A stretch of DNA of 64,000 nucleotides from Caenorhabditis elegans (GCF_000002985.6 NC_003279.8:3100001-3164000); one strand, 5' to 3'; shown: positions 24,451-36,194, numbered from the stretch's first letter. Numbers and translations: made by a program. The notes: generated by a model from the sequence alone, not told the origin.

Positions 24451-24890
24451 AACCGGCAATGCGGAAAATCGGCAAATTGCCTGAATTAAAAATTTCCGGC
24501 AAATTGGAGCAGTGCGAATTTGCCGAATTTGCCGGAAAAGTGGCAATTTCTGAAAATTTCCGGTAAGTTGTGTTTTGCACTTTTTGCATTTTTTTTTTTT
24601 GGAGATTTCAGAATTTAAATTTAAACGGCAGAATTTTCATTGAATATACCTACATTTATTTCAAATAGTAAGCAAATTCTATGAAAATATCTAAAGAAAA
24701 CGGGAGAAAAAATTTCAAAAAAGCACAGTTTTAAGTGTTTCCGTCTTACAAAAAACTCCTCTAAAAACTTCCGGCAAATTGGCAAATCGGCAATTTGCCA
24801 AAAATCAAAATTTCCGGCAAATCGGCAACTCGGCAAACCGGCAATTTGTCGATTCACCGAATTTGTGAAAAAAAATCCATTGCCGCAACA
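24450..24890. repeat. Satellite plus unique-core repeat, copy 2 (inverted)
   Basis: Satellite at 24455-24560 and 24770-24880 flanks a core that reads on the minus strand TAAGACGGAAACACTTAAAA. It is inverted relative to the copy at 25.5 kb, so the two could pair as a hairpin with a loop of about 600 bp. Confidence 0.8.
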
Positions 24891-25430
24891 TCTGATTCAA
24901 CGCACGAAAAATGAAATAAATGTCATTTTCGCAGGGATAAAAATACGAAAATAAAAGTGATTTTTCGGTGTCTAAGAAGTGCGATTTGAAGTTTGTTTTC
25001 GTTTTTTTCTCGAAAAAGTATATAAATAATAGTATCGTTCCATCCAACGGCGACGGGCGACATTTGAAATACGTGGGAGAACGGAAATCTGAGATGAGTC
25101 GAACGTACTTTTTGACAGAGAGAAGAAGCATGAAAATACTATTGGGAAAAAAAAATGTAAATAAAATAAATATGGGAGTGAAGGTCAAACAAAGAAAAGT
25201 GAGGAGGAGGAGGAAATTAAATGAATTTTTGATTTTTCAAAGAAAATTAGGAAATTAGGTTAGACACAACAAGAATCAAAGACAATTTCTGAATTTTTGG
25301 TGAATCATTTTTTAAGGAAAATAGGAATTTTATTATAGGTGACCTAATTATGACATCACTGGATGGCCTGGAAAAGTTGGCCGCAATAAACGTCGCCTAG
25401 AAACCTCTGTTGGCTCATATGGAAACAGGG
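24890..25430. other. Loop between inverted satellite copies
   Basis: Purine-rich on the plus strand with open frames on both strands (24968-25258 +, 24805-25188 -). The compositions look AT/purine-driven and no domain is seen. Confidence 0.35.
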
Positions 25431-26040
25431 GTGGGTGGCGATTGCCGTTCGGCAAATTCGGCAATTGGGCAAATTGCCAGTTTGCCGATTTGCCGCTTTG
25501 CAGGATATCAATTTGCCGGAAGTTTTTAGAGGGTTTTTCATAAGACGGAAACACTTAAAACTGTGCCTTTTTGAAATTTTTTTCCCGTTTTCATAGAATT
25601 GCCTTACTTTTCAAAATAGATGTAGGAATATTCATAGGATGCGTACGATTTTGCCGATTGAAATTTAAATTCTGAAATTTCCAACAAAGAAATTTGCCGG
25701 AAAATTTTCAATTCCGACAATTTGCCGATTTGCCGGAAAATTTTCAATTCCAGCAATTCGCTTATTTGCCGGAAATTTTCAATTCCAGCAATTTGCCGGA
25801 AGTTTTAAATTCTGGAAATTTGCCGGTTTGCCGGAAATTTTCAATTCCGGCAATTTTCCGGTTTGCCGGAAATTTTCAATTCCGGCAATTTTCCGGTTTG
25901 CCGGAAATTTTCAATTCCGCAATTTGCTGATTTGCCGGAAATTTTCATTTTCGGAAATGTTCAATTCCGGCAATTTGCCGATTTGCCAGAAATTTCAATT
26001 CCGGCATTTTGACAATTTGCCGGAAAAATAGTTTGCCTCC
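25430..26040. repeat. Satellite plus unique-core repeat, copy 3
   Basis: Short satellite at 25440-25520, core at about 25520-25690, then satellite with roughly 39-bp higher-order periodicity (25690-26030) repeating GCCGGAAATTTTCAATTCCG. Confidence 0.85.
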
Positions 26041-26640
26041 AGAAGATCAGTGACGTCATTTGCAGTTTTATGAATAGTTATAGTAGAGAATATATATATA
26101 TATATATACATTTTTAGCGTACAAACAGCCTAGAATCCCCCGCTGTCAAACATGAAAGAATTATGACGTCACTAACTAGCTTTGAATGAAAAAACGTAAC
26201 CTAAAAATTTCCTGAGGAATTTATTTTTCGACTTACAAAAAAATGAGGCCTAGAAACCTTTCACTAAAGTTTTCACTAAAATTAAATAATTAATGGCGTC
26301 ACACGTGGCCTAGAAGCCTCATCTGCAGTATTTGAAAAACTAAACTACTTATGTTAAAAATGACATGGCCTAGGAATTAATTGGAAAATTCAAAAAAAGT
26401 GGCCTACAAAAATTTATCTGCCAATTTTTCAATAATATTTGTTTACCACAATTTCTAGGCAAGTGCGGAACCTCTTTAATAGTTCTTTATGAAAAAAGAA
26501 AGAGTCCACAGTTATTTCCATCGACGGAAAAAACCGCTCCAAAAGACCTTTGACAAAATATGTCTCATACATTTACAAGTAGCAGAAGAAGAGAGGGGCC
26601 TGTGACGATCGGTTTTTTAGAGAAAAAAATGACATGAAAA
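26040..26640. other. Intergenic with TA microsatellite
   Basis: A TATA run lies at about 26090-26108. The phrases TGACGTCA and GGCCTAGAA recur several times between 26050 and 26400, suggesting old dispersed repeats. No gene seen. Confidence 0.4.
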
Positions 26641-26799
26641 TAAAATGTTCATATATGATGTTTATCGAAAAACCATAGTGACTAAAAGTACGCTGGGACC
26701 AGTTTTTTTTTTCCAGTGTAACTTTATAGAATGTACGAAACTTGAAAATTGGAAAAAAGAGGAGAGGAACTTTGACCTGGAAAATACATTTTTAAAGAT

Positions 26800-27015
26800 T
26801 GGTAAAAGAAAATGCCTACGTCTATCTAGATGCCTTCCTCTCTGGCTATGCCTACCTACTTGCCTTCTTGTTGGCATACACCTGCCTACGGGTCTTCATG
26901 TCAGCCCAGGCCTGCCTACGTGCCTTCAAGTTCGCCTACCCACATCTACGTGCCTTCAAGGTAACCTACAAGACAGGCGCCTAGGCAGGCAGGCATGCAG
27001 GCAAGCAGGCAAGCG
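26800..27015. repeat. GCCTACGTGCCTTC imperfect minisatellite
   Basis: Degenerate 25-30 bp units carrying CCTGCCTACGTGCCTTCAAG, ending in AGGCAGGCAGGCATGCAGGC. It is related to the AGGCAGGCGT repeats at 17.1 and 28.3 kb. Its apparent protein (26799-26984) reflects the repeat. Confidence 0.75.
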
Positions 27016-27019
27016 GTTC

Positions 27020-28770
27020 ATGAAATATCGTTCATGATTATGAGATATCGTTCATGATTATGAGATTATGAGCAAAACAAACCTGAAATTCACAAAATAA
27101 AATTAATATTGAGTTTTTAACCAAAATTTACAGATTCACATTTTCGATGAAAAAAAAACACATTTTTTAAATGCTCATAGAAGACGCAGCACAAGTCATA
27201 AGGAGGTTCAAATAGGGTTTCTTTAAATTTTTGGCCGTCGAAATTTTCATTTAATCTGTTTTTCATTTAAGCTTTGCGAAATTTTAGAATAATAAGAAGT
27301 ATTGAAAATATTTTGAATTTAGGATTAAGTCGTTTTTGTGCTCATTGAGCAAAATTTAACATTTGAGAGTGGTGGCCGTGGAACGGAAAACTCTTCCACC
27401 ACCTTGTTGAATTTTACAACAAAAAAAAGGTTTTTTCCGACCGTATAATTTTTCTAAAACCTTTCCAGATTCAAAAATTCCAAATAAATTGAAAACATTT
27501 TAATTATCAATTTGGAAGTGCATATTTTACAATGTGCAAAAAAAATTTTCAATTTTTAATTTTTTTTTTGGAAAAAATTATATTGAAAATACCAATAAAA
27601 ACTAATTATTGTGCTGGTGAATTCCATGAATTTTCAAAAAAAAAAAAACATTGAAAATTGATAATTCAAAATTCAAAATACCAAAAAATTCTCAAAGAAA
27701 TTATTGAATATTTCAATATTTTTCCAGAAACTGGTTTAACTTTTTAAAAGCGAATACCTCAACGGGAGCTTATGGTGCATCGCGGCATGATGTATCGCGT
27801 ACTAAATTTCAAAAAAGTGTTCGCACTCATGTAGATCTTTGTATCCAAAAAAGATCACAATCAGAAAACTAAAAAAAACAAAGTGTTTCAGTTGATAAAC
27901 GCTGCGTGACGCCAGGATAATCCGAAACGGATTAGAACAAGCAATGATTCTTGGTGCCAAAACATGCCTACCGTAATCTGAAAGAATGTCACCGAAAAAT
28001 GGAAAAGTTTTATGCATCTTGTGACTTTTTCAAATGATAACACCTAATCTTTTTTGTTTCGGAAGAAAAAGTCAAAAAGTCAAAGGGAAAATGAAGTTGA
28101 AGTATCAGAGTACTATTTGGTGAGAAATTGAGAAAATGTGTACTTTCCAGGGTAGGTAGGCACGCTTGCCTCTCTCTCTCTCTTGGCCTAACTGCAAAAT
28201 TCGAAGCTTCTATTATAGAATACGAATTTCTAACTGAAAAAATGACCGTGTAGTTATTTTAGAGTTTGTTTGAATTTGAGTTTTTGGCTTGTAATTTGGA
28301 AGTAGGTAGGCGTTAGGCAGGCAGAACAAAATATTAATTCAAATACCGTAAACATTTTGTGCATAGTATTGTATTATTTAACTTTGTATTACAAAAACAA
28401 TTCTAATTACGTTTAATTCAAGGACTCTGTCCAAAAACAAACCCGCAGGATGTCAGCCGCTGTAATTTTTCAAAAAATGTTATGAAGCGAAAAATGTAGA
28501 AAAAAAAGTCTATAGTTATGATATGAGATATGAGGCCCGCCAAAATCCAAGAATTAAAATTAAAAAAACCAAATTATAACCGTTTTAATAGTAAGTCATA
28601 GAGCTTATATGCATACTTTTTTTAAAACTCACTCATGTGTACTATTTTAACATCACGAAACATTTTCTGAAACATTTTCTCGACACACTTGAATGACTAG
28701 TAAAAAGTAAAAATAAAAAATTATCTTGAATTTCCAAACTTAAATAGTTTTTCGTTCATTTTTTCGACAA
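27020..28770. other. AT-rich desert, no supported gene
   Basis: Only weak features are present: CATCGCGGCATGATG near 27779, a CT run at about 28172-28183 beside GTAGGTAGGCACGC, and GTAGGTAGGCGTTAGGCAGG near 28304. The minus frame at 27802-28017 has no domain. Confidence 0.4.
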
Positions 28771-28779
28771 AGTTCAGTG

Positions 28780-28900
28780 ATTCCACTACGAACTTGATCT
28801 ACAGAAACTACAGGGAAAACTATTTTCATAGAAGCCACGTCACTTTAATTATTTAATTCAATGCTTTCCCTGCAGTTCTTGCAGATCAAGTTCGTCGAGA
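28780..28900. repeat. Inverted repeat / small MITE
   Basis: AACTTGATCTACAGAAACTA pairs with the complement of CTGCAGTTCTTGCAGATCAAGTT around an AT-rich loop. The flanking phrase GTCAGCCGCTGTAATT (28452) is echoed as GTCGGCTGCTATAATT (28989). Confidence 0.65.
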
Positions 28901-29104
28901 CTTTGCAATTTCAAAAAAAAACTACCTATTTGCTTTATTTAGAAATGTTTTTATCTACCAATTGTCTTTGAGCAACATACCCGTCAGGTGTCGGCTGCTA
29001 TAATTATTTAGGGAGAGGTTTGAAAAATGTGTGCAATTATTGTAGTAATAGCTGAAATTGCTAGATTAACGCAATGTTTGAGTAAAACTTTAAAAAAAAA
29101 TCCA

Positions 29105-29450
29105 GATATGAGTTTCGAAACGATTTGCCCAAAAAGCGGCAAATTGTGGTGTTGCACTTTTTTTTTGAAAATTTTAGAAGTTCAATTTCAATCGGCAAAA
29201 TTGTACGCATCCTATGAATGTTCCTAAATCTATTTTGAAAAGTCTGTAAATTCTAAATATCTAAAGAAAACGGGAAAAAATTTCAAAAAGGCACAGTGTT
29301 TCCGTATTATAAAAAATCCCTCTAAAAATTTCCGGCAAACCGGCACTAAACCAAAAATGAAAATTTCCGGCGAATAGGCAAGCCGGCAAATTGCCGAAAT
29401 TAAAAATTTCCGGCAAATCGGAAAACCGGCAACTTCCCGATTTGCCGATT
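29105..29450. repeat. Satellite plus unique-core repeat, copy 4 (inverted)
   Basis: The core on the minus strand carries the same ACGGAAACAC and GTGCCTTTTTGA phrases as the other copies. Satellite follows at 29325-29450. Confidence 0.75.
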
Positions 29451-29859
29451 TTTTCGACCTGTTTCTACAGTTGAGCAGATAAAGGAATACTTTCTGAAAT
29501 GTAAATTTGTATGATTCATTCCAAAACTCTCACCACTACGAGATATAATGTTTGAACTCAATTTCCCCTCGTCATTAAGATCATCTTTAAGTCACAGAAG
29601 CTTCTTCTTTTCAGTTTAGCTCCCCCTTCCAAATGTTTATGACCTCCTCTATCTAGCAAATATGTAGTCTCTGCTCAAATGTTATATATTTATTCAAAGA
29701 AAAAGAAAATTTTGCAAAAAAGGTAATCTGACGTAGACAATTTAGTATTTCTTATCAGAATATATATATGCAATTGAAAGTGCGCTCGACACCCAAAATT
29801 ATTACTGATAACGAAAATAGGGGATGGAAATGGAAAGTTATTTTGAGGAGGGGGGTCAT

Positions 29860-30425
29860 GTACACTACGTGGCCGCGAATATAAAAATCGGTGGCCGAGT
29901 TATTTCAATTTTAGTTTCCAAATAGGGTACATAGCTAAAAAGTCAATTTTCCAGAAAATCGAATCAAAAAAAGTTTTTTAAAATCCACGCGGTTGCCAGG
30001 TATGGTTTTTCTTCAAAAACCTTTTTTTCAATTTTTTGAAAGCGTTGTCGCTTCGAAAAAAAAAATTTTTTTTAAGTGCATTGAGGTCAGATTATTTTGC
30101 AATTTTTTTCAATACTTTTTTTTTGGATTTAAAAAATTCCAAAAATTTTTTACATAAATTTTTTAAACACTTTTTTAAACTTTGTTACAATTTTTTAGTC
30201 TGCTACTAAAATTAGAAGAATTCAAAAAAATTAGAACAATTTTTAAGATAATTCTGGTGAAAAAAATGCCTTGCAAAAAACAAAGGGTGGATTATTTTTG
30301 TGATGCAAAAAAAATGAGATCCCAAAAAATGTATTCGGATATTTTTCCAAAAAAAATAATAGGATTTTTCGGGTTCTTAGAAAACTGCACGCGGCCGTAA
30401 AAATATTAGGCCACCGATGTTTTCC
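29860..30425. mobile_element. TIR element with CGTGGCCGCGAAT ends
   Basis: Left end ACGTGGCCGCGAATATAAAA followed by GGTGGCCGAGTT. Right end at 30388-30420 is an inverted match (CGCGGCCGTAAAAATATTAG, GGCCACCGA). The same ends recur at 34.77-34.91 and 35.27-35.45 kb. Confidence 0.6.
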
Positions 30426-30979
30426 ATGTAGAAAAATTAAAAAATCGCGTGTTTTTTCACATTTTTTTGATATCGAATTTCGGTGTTTTTTTTTCAGAAA
30501 ATTTCCATATACAGCCAGAAATATTTAAGGAAAAAATACATGGAATTTTAGATCCCGCAGAACTGAATTCTCGGGAATTTATTTTTTGATGGAGTTATAG
30601 CTAAAAATAAACATTTGAAATTTAAAAAAAACTTGAAAAAATTTGAGTAAAGTTGATTTTTTAGCGATTTTTAAGCATAAAAGACTCTCACATTAAAAAA
30701 TTTTGCCAAACAAATTCTCAAGAAAATAATAGAATGTCATTGTGACAAATGCCATACCAAATGGGTAGGGTTTCTGGATTTTTGATTAGCTCTCGCGTGT
30801 GTGCATGTTTTGGTGTTTTTCTTTCTTTTATTTTGGTCTTAAATTAAAATATCACTTATTATTATTCCCTCTACGTGTGCTGTTTGATACCGACGTGGGA
30901 ACAAAGCGTCGGTGAATTCATTGTGTAGTGTGCCGAGAATTTTAAAATGTTAGTTAATGACGAATTTGATCATTGAAAT

Positions 30980-32070
30980 TAGAAAAAGAACAGTCCTCTT
31001 GAATTATGTGGTTTATTGGAAAAGGAGGGGCAGCTCATGGTACAGCGAGCCAAAGCTCAAATTTTAGAAGCTTTATCCAAGGGGGCAGCATCTGAAGCTC
31101 CTTCTGATAAAGTTTCAGAAAAATTGAATGGCTAGTTTTCGAGATATTTTAATTTCCCTCCGCACACTCAAGGTGTGGGAGAAACATGGTGCATCGAGCT
31201 CAGAACGTCGGCTTTGAAGGTTCTTTGTGAGTCTTAGATCTTAACGAGGAGGGCAGAGTTTAGCCTCGTGCCCATTTTAGAAAAAAATTGTATCACTAAA
31301 GCGTTTGGAAAAAATGTGCAGTGAGGGTCAAAGTTTGCAATTTTTCAAGACTTTTTTTTTCTTTTTTTTTGAAATAAAAAAAAATCAATTTTTTAAATTT
31401 TTAATTAAATTTTTTACAACAGTCCAGGGGAGCTGTAGAAGCTAAAAACTTGGAAAATTTAAAAAAAAATTGAATAACTAGCTTGCGAGAAATTTAAAAC
31501 TCTTTGTTTTGATCTTGGTGCATCAAGTCCAATTAGCCAACTTTAGGGGCGATTTGGAAGCTTAAAACTCAAATTTTCATGACGTATTCTAGAAGAAAAA
31601 GTTTTAAAGATTTTATTTGTGAAGTTTCAAAAAAATTCAATGACTAATTTTTGAGAAATTTGAACTTTTTAATACATTTTTAGGGTAGAGGAGAGTCATG
31701 GTGCATCGACTCAACAAAAAACTGTTTCAAAGAGATTTTTAAAACTGAAGCTTAAAATCATAGTAGTTGTTCAAGGAGAAAAGCTAATTATACTGAGGTT
31801 CGAGTGGGGAAAAATGCTCATGGTGCATCGAGCCAAGCCAACAAATTAGAAGTTACAACGTCACTTTTTATTCACAAAAATAACTTCCATTCAAAAACCC
31901 AAAAACCTCCGTTTTATTGAAAACCAGGAACCAATTAAAGTTGCATGCGTTCTAGTCTATTTTTAGATTTGGAAAAGGTAACAAAAATGACAGAGCAAAG
32001 ATTCTGAGAGAGCTATTTGACAGAAGTTTTAAAATTTCTATCCGAGCAACATGGTGCACGCGGGGCAAGC
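30980..32070. repeat. Diverged repeats marked by CATGGTGCATCGAG
   Basis: CATGGTGCATCGA or close variants occur at about 31037, 31186, 31523, 31699, 31819 and 32049. They are followed by similar text (CTCAAATTTT, GAAGCTT, TTGAATGACTAG), pointing to an old tandem array with units of roughly 120-340 bp. Confidence 0.6.
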
Positions 32071-32072
32071 GG

Positions 32073-32320
32073 AAAGAGGTCTTGACACGACTAATTTTTG
32101 TGAATGTAAAAAGGTGTGCGCCTTTAAAGAGTACTGTAATTTCAAACTAGCTGTTTTTATGTATATTAAAAATACATATTTATTGAAAAATATCGAGAGA
32201 AAACTATGAAAAATCGATGAAAATTCCGGCACAGGAATTTCAGTACCTTTCCAAAGGCGCACACCTTTTTGCGTTTTACGAAGATTTGTCGTGTCAAGAC
32301 CCGTCAAGAAGCCGTTTGAC
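32073..32320. mobile_element. Inverted-repeat MITE, family B
   Basis: Arms GTCTTGACACGACTAATTTT and AAGGTGTGCGCCTTTAAAG face their complements near 32250-32305. The apparent 124-codon minus frame across it is a by-product. Confidence 0.8.
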
Positions 32321-32554
32321 ATAGAAAATATGAATATTGCCAACGAAAACAAAATTAAACATCTTTTAAGATTGACAGCAGAACAGAATCTCCGAAAAAA
32401 CGAAGAAAACAAGGTATAAAAAATAATAGAAAATTGGTCTCGAACGGAAATGTCAATATGGATGATTGATGGGGTTTTTTTTCTTTTTTGAAACGTCTAG
32501 AAATATGTATGACAAATTTGAATTTTTCCCCAACACGAAGAAGGCGAATTTGAT

Positions 32555-32572
32555 GGGGGGGGGGGGGGGGGG
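32555..32572 (+). repeat. 18-G homopolymer tract
   Basis: Uninterrupted run of 18 guanines, the longest G/C tract in the window, in intergenic sequence. Confidence 0.95.
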
Positions 32573-33012
32573 TATGAATATTTCAAAAAGAATTTGGAAT
32601 TCAGCCAAGACTTCCGTTTTTTTGGGTTTTGTTGAAGGCGGGACATTGCATTTTAAAGTTACGTGGCCGTGGGAAAACTCTTCCACAAAATGGAGGACGA
32701 ACGCCAACTTTCACTGTTTGAGGACTTTTCAGGCTTTACAGGGGTTTCGGATAGATTTTGGATAAATGTTTTTTTTTAACCAATGACAGCCGAGAGAGAT
32801 ATGCGCTGTCAAAATACGTTTGATGCACCATGTCCAAACCTTGATAACGCATATTTCCGCTATTTTCAAAGGTGTGGGAAAGTATAAAAAATAGGATTTT
32901 AAAAAAATCATTCTCTGATAGTCAAAGTAACGCAGGATTCACATTAGACCGCCTCTACAAACTGAAACATTTTAAATTAACGATTTATTGAAAAATTATT
33001 ATTCCGAGAGTT

Positions 33013-35233
33013 CTAATTCTTTTTCGATGAGTAATCGATGCGAGACGCCGATGCAGAAGATCTGATCGTAGTGCCCTCACTGTCTCCAATTGTTGTATCT
33101 GAAATCAAGTTGCAAAGACTTGACACGGCAAATTATTGTGGTGCGGAAAGGTGTGCGTCTTTAAAGGGGTACTGTAATTTCTAATTTTCATCGTTTTTCA
33201 TAGTTTTTCTCATGATGTGTTCAAGTTTCTAGATTTTTCAAACAAATAATTTTTTATCTGAAAAATCAGATACAACGAAAGTTTTAAGTACTTTTAAAAG
33301 GCGCACACACATGGTACAAAAACTTTCGTGCCGAAACCAGGTAGCGTTTTTTTGCCGAAAATCTCAAAATTGTGGGGTTTTACTAACCGAATTTTAAAGA
33401 TAGCTCGGAAACACGTGGTGTCAGATTGTCCCATCGCTCCACCGCAAACAAAAATGACGAGAACAATTTTTGTGACGTCACGGCGCATTTTGAATGATTA
33501 TTTTCAATTTAAGTGTCGAGTTTTTTGAACTTTTCAACGAAATTACTGTATTTGATTGAAATTTCGGGGAAAAATCAATTTTCCAAGCGCAAAAATTTAT
33601 TTAATTTAATTTAATTTAATTTATTACGATTTTTAGTCGTGAAAATAATATGCACAACAGGCAAAAAATAATAATAGAAAAAATACAGACAGAACACAAT
33701 AGAGAAAAAAAATCAATAGGAAATGCAAATCGGGAATATTCAAAGGAGAGATCAAGACGTGGAAGGGAAGAGGACAAATTAAGAATAATATCAGATCAGT
33801 GTTGTTTCATAGTAGAAAGCGTTCTGTTAACAAAAAAGTGTCTCCTAAGTTTAGTTTTTCCTGTGCGCCACACATATTTCTTTTTAGAACGAGTGTGGGT
33901 CTCTTGTTGCTCAAAAAACTCAGATGTTTTTAAGTCTACTTTACCAGTATTCATTCTGATTACTTGGATTCTGTCAATTATTTTACGTCTCGTGCTTAAG
34001 GTTTGAAGGTTGAATAGTTCGTTACGTTCCATGGATGTTTTGTAATCTTTATCTGTTGGATTAATATACCTTTTTTTGATTCTACTATAAAGGCGCCTAG
34101 TGAACGCGTTTTGCACAGACTCTATTGCTTTCTCATCCGATTTTTTCGTCGGAGAAGACACTACTGTTCCATATTCTAGACGAGGACGAATGAAAGTTTT
34201 GTATAAAAGAATCATTAGTTTTTTATTGGAGGTACTGTACTGGTTAAAAATGTTGGCCAGCTGAAATTTCGCCAGATTGATAGATTTCTTCCAATGCTCC
34301 GAGAAATCCAGTTTTTCTGATATTAGAAATCCAAGGTCTCTGGTAATTGTTTTTCGCTCTATAGGGTAACCGTCAAGGTGGTATTTAAAATCTTTTCTAC
34401 ATCTCCCTACTGTGACGTGAACTGTCTTAGATTGGCTTAGGGTGAGTTTTGCTCCCCTTGTCCAATCTACTACAGCGTCTAGAGCAGCCTGTAAGTTGTT
34501 TTCTGTTTCCGCCTTAGGGGTCGATACATACAATTTCGTGTCATCTGCAAACTGCTTACATGCTACTTTTTCGGGTAATATTGAAGATATATCATTAACG
34601 TAGATACCGAACAAAAGTGGTTTGAAGAATGACTGAAAATTTCACAAAATTTGACGCTTAGATTGAAATAATTAAAAATGCATTGTGACGTCACGAAAAT
34701 TCATTTTTCCCGCCATTGTTAGGTGTAGTGAAGCGATGGGACAACCTGACAAAACGCGCAGAAAATGGTTTTCATTACGTGGTCGTGAATTTTAGAAAAA
34801 ACTCGGCCAACCTTTCTCAAAAATCACCATAATGAGACATTGTTTCAAAAACATGAAAAATCAACGTAATGGCCGAGTTTTGCCTTTTTCTAGGCCACCG
34901 AACAAAAAAGGAACATCGAGTGTTGTTTGGCGCCAATTAATCATTGCTTACCTCCTTTATCGGCGACAGGCTCATCAATTAAAACCAGCTCCTCAACCTC
35001 CTTGCTCGTCTTTTCCTTGGCTTCTGACTTGTTTTGCTCCAGCAGATTTTTATTTAATTCCTCATCTTTCTTCTTTTCCACTGGCTGATTCTTCAAATTT
35101 CTATAGTAAATGCACTGAAATTGAATGATTAATTGTTTTAGTTCACCGTAATACTTACTTCATTGACAAGAGTTAAGAATAGAAAAGAGCTCAAGAAGAA
35201 GCAGATAAAAATTGAAAAGCAGACTGCAAACAT
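33013..35233 (-). CDS. Small membrane-anchored/secreted protein, 107 aa
   Basis: Exons 35233-35159, 35114-34952 and 33098-33013 join with GTAAG donors and TTTCAG acceptors. Phases match exactly, giving a 324-nt CDS ending in TAG. The product begins MFAVCFSIFICFFLSSFLFL, a long hydrophobic segment acting as signal anchor or signal peptide. A Lys/Glu-rich, likely helical stretch (about 31-77) follows, then a Ser/Thr-rich tail ending SRIDYSSKKN. An AATAAA lies just downstream. The 1.85-kb second intron contains a LINE relic. I do not recognise the family; function unknown. Confidence 0.65.
33110..33330. mobile_element. Family B inverted-repeat MITE, second copy
   Basis: ACTTGACACGGCAAATTATT and AAAGGTGTGCGTCTTTAAAG pair with inverted text around 33295-33340 (AAAAGGCGCACACAC, CGTGCCG). 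Inserted at the intron boundary of the small membrane protein gene. Confidence 0.65.
33596..34620 (-). mobile_element. 5'-truncated non-LTR retrotransposon (LINE)
   Basis: An open frame at 34614-33796 encodes the C-terminal part of a reverse transcriptase. It has the catalytic FADDTKLY (YxDD-type) motif, then LTLSQSKT, DLGFLISEKLDFSEHW, and a thumb segment with YKTFIRPRLEYGTVV. A tail of TTTAA units (33598-33630, minus-strand AAATT) follows, typical of a LINE 3' end. The N-terminal palm, fingers and endonuclease are absent, so the copy is truncated and presumably inactive. The family looks like the CR1/Sam-like group of nematode LINEs; I cannot assign it exactly. It lies in the same orientation as its host gene, in intron 2. 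Confidence 0.85.
34660..34915. repeat. CGTGGCCGTGAAT/GGCCGAGTTTT repeat
   Basis: ACGTGGTCGTGAATTTTAGA, AACTCGGCCA and, inverted, GGCCGAGTTTTGCC...CTAGGCCACC. Related to the element at 29.86 kb. Confidence 0.6.
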
Positions 35234-35264
35234 GCGGACGTCATCTCCCACAATTCTTAAGAAA

Positions 35265-35460
35265 ATTGGCGGTTTTTACTATGTGGCTGTGAAATACAAA
35301 AAAAACTCGGCCACCGTCATAACATCTTTTTCAAGAACATTATCGTTAAGTTTCAGAAAAATGCGCCATGTATAATCAAAGATAAATCCCTGGCCGAGTT
35401 TTTGATGTTTCTAGGCCAGCGTGGCCGCGAATGGAGAAACATCGGCCACTAATTTTTCAT
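35265..35460. mobile_element. Short TIR element with GGCCGAGTTT ends
   Basis: ACTATGTGGCTGTGAAATAC and AACTCGGCCACCG are mirrored by TGGCCGAGTTTTTGATG and GGCCAGCGTGGCCGCGAAT. It abuts the first exon of the minus-strand small protein gene. Confidence 0.6.
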
Positions 35461-35732
35461 GGTGGCGCATTAGATCGTGGCGGGATATCGGAGTGTCGTT
35501 TCTTACGATTTTTGTGAATTTCCAGTTGTTTCCGCAGTGTTTTTAGCGAAGAGAATAGAAGACATGTTGGATTTTTTGAAAACGTTTTTTTTTCAATTTA
35601 AAATTCTCATAAAATTTCCACATAATGCTAGAGTTTCACGTAAAAAAATGTTTTTTTTTGCACATTTAAAAGAAAACCAGCAAAGCGTTCAGGGACTATA
35701 CTCGATCTGCTTATGGAGCTTTTCTAAAGCAT

Positions 35733-36194
35733 ATGTGGGTACAGCCGGGCTTCAACCGAAAAACTCTGGTGCAAGTTCAATTCCATATAAATCATCCGGA
35801 GCTTAAAGGTTCCACTTCCCAGCTTGCGGCCGCTTTGGGCATGTGGGCGGCATGCGTGAGTTATAATATGCCAGCCGATTTGGTGATTACTGGAAAAGTA
35901 GCTTACTGTGGTTTAGTTGGAAAGTTAGTTTTTGTTTTTCATTTCGTAGCTAGAAATTTAGAAAACTTTTAGTACAGATTTTCATTCATGAGTTTGAAAA
36001 ACTAGTACAACAGGAGCATATTTTCAGGTTGGCGATATTGAGGCAATAACGCGAGCAGTCATAGCTGAAAAGATGAGATTATGATGCCATTGAATAACAT
36101 CCAAGAACTGCCAGAGGATTTGCGACGTCAAACCACAATTTTTGGCGTTGCCATGATGGAACAAGCTATCGCAAAAATCAAACGAATGAACTGA
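35733..36194 (+). pseudogene. Lon protease C-terminal domain relic
   Basis: The conceptual product resembles the end of the Lon (peroxisomal/mitochondrial AAA+ protease) proteolytic domain. PADLVITGKVAYCGLVG aligns with the family DLAMTGEITLRGLVLPVGG. VGDIEAITRAVIAEKM lies where VGGIKEKVLAAHRAG is expected. MMPLNNIQELPEDLRR lies where the ...P..N..DL..IP segment is expected. The catalytic serine context (GPSAG) appears as GSTSQ and the catalytic lysine is replaced by Glu. An intron-like gap at about 35921-36028 ends in TTTTCAG, and there is a one-base frame change near 36083 with stops in the original frame. The ATPase part is missing. It is a decayed, probably transcript-independent fragment. 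Confidence 0.6.

Noticed and set aside
26645-27037. 130-codon frame on the plus strand
   Set aside because: Composition and repeats follow the GCCTACGTGCCTTC minisatellite; no domain.
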